Positions 6,057 through 6,125 of a stretch of DNA of 6,125 nucleotides are shown in pieces. The stretch comes from a bacterium (GTDB lineage Bacteria > JAMCPX01). The DNA lies in the NCBI GenBank assembly GCA_021789095.1, contig JAJYJX010000136.1:1-6125 (forward strand), written 5' to 3'. The position numbers and the translations under genes are program-made. Every line of letters starts with the position of its first letter. Within the stretch, counting starts at the first letter, position 1. The notes beneath the pieces were generated by a model. It was not told where the DNA came from. It worked only from the letters and a program-made list of their open reading frames with translations, and searched no databases.

Positions 6057-6125
6057 TTATTCATCCGCCACTTTGCGATAGATGCACATACATATCATGC
6101 CTGCAAGACATACCGTGCTACGCTG
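6057..6125 (-). CDS. Possible last 22 codons of an upstream minus-strand gene
   Basis: One minus-strand frame is open from the window edge to TAA at 6059-6057. It encodes a tail with a hydrophobic Cys/Met-rich stretch (VCLAGMICMCIY) and then RKVADE, which would suit the end of a membrane helix. The other two minus frames are closed within this stretch. A 22-codon open frame is not rare by chance, and nothing identifies a family, so this is only a candidate. Confidence 0.22.
   Translation of the reverse strand, partial: QRSTVCLAGMICMCIYRKVADE

Noticed and set aside
6082-6125. Plus-strand ATG at 6082 opening a frame to the window edge
   Set aside because: There is no Shine-Dalgarno sequence before it, only 14 codons are visible, and the product has no recognisable feature.
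1-6125. CRISPR arrays, tRNA or rRNA genes, insertion sequences
   Set aside because: I saw no regularly spaced repeats, cloverleaf-like segments, rRNA motifs or transposase signatures on either strand. Nearly the whole window is accounted for by five contiguous genes.

Overview
The window carries one tightly packed operon, read entirely on the minus strand. It runs from a promoter near position 5997 down through the left edge at position 1. In order of transcription it encodes a Tat-exported Rieske iron-sulfur protein, a full-length cytochrome b, a membrane-anchored tetraheme cytochrome c, an unrecognised 304-residue cysteine-free membrane protein, and a Tat-exported type II DMSO-reductase-family molybdoenzyme catalytic subunit. 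The last gene is cut by the window edge after 757 codons. Adjacent genes either overlap by 4 bases (ATGA) or lie 9 to 10 bases apart, so they are almost certainly co-transcribed and translationally coupled. I see no convincing plus-strand gene.

The first three genes form a quinol:cytochrome c oxidoreductase (bc-type complex III) in the classic order Rieske, cytochrome b, cytochrome c. Cytochrome b has the b6f-like 15-residue heme-ligand spacing in helix D and seven predicted helices. It has APWY in place of PEWY at the quinol site and lacks the cysteine that carries heme ci in b6f. The c1 position is filled by a four-heme protein. The molybdoenzyme has a Tat signal with an AFA cleavage site, a His/Cys3 iron-sulfur site and a candidate Asp ligand to molybdenum. 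It should therefore work on the outer face of the membrane, the same side as the Rieske domain and the hemes. The simplest reading is a respiratory module passing electrons between the quinone pool and a periplasmic molybdoenzyme through the bc complex. The direction and the substrate cannot be read from this window.

The region upstream of the operon (5942 to 6125) is AT-rich. It holds a near-ideal sigma-70-type promoter with an A-tract just upstream, and possibly the last 22 codons of another minus-strand gene. The organism looks like a Gram-negative, respiring and probably anaerobic or facultative bacterium of moderate GC. A multiheme c1 substitute next to this kind of cytochrome b suggests a Nitrospirota- or Desulfobacterota-like lineage, but that is a weak inference.
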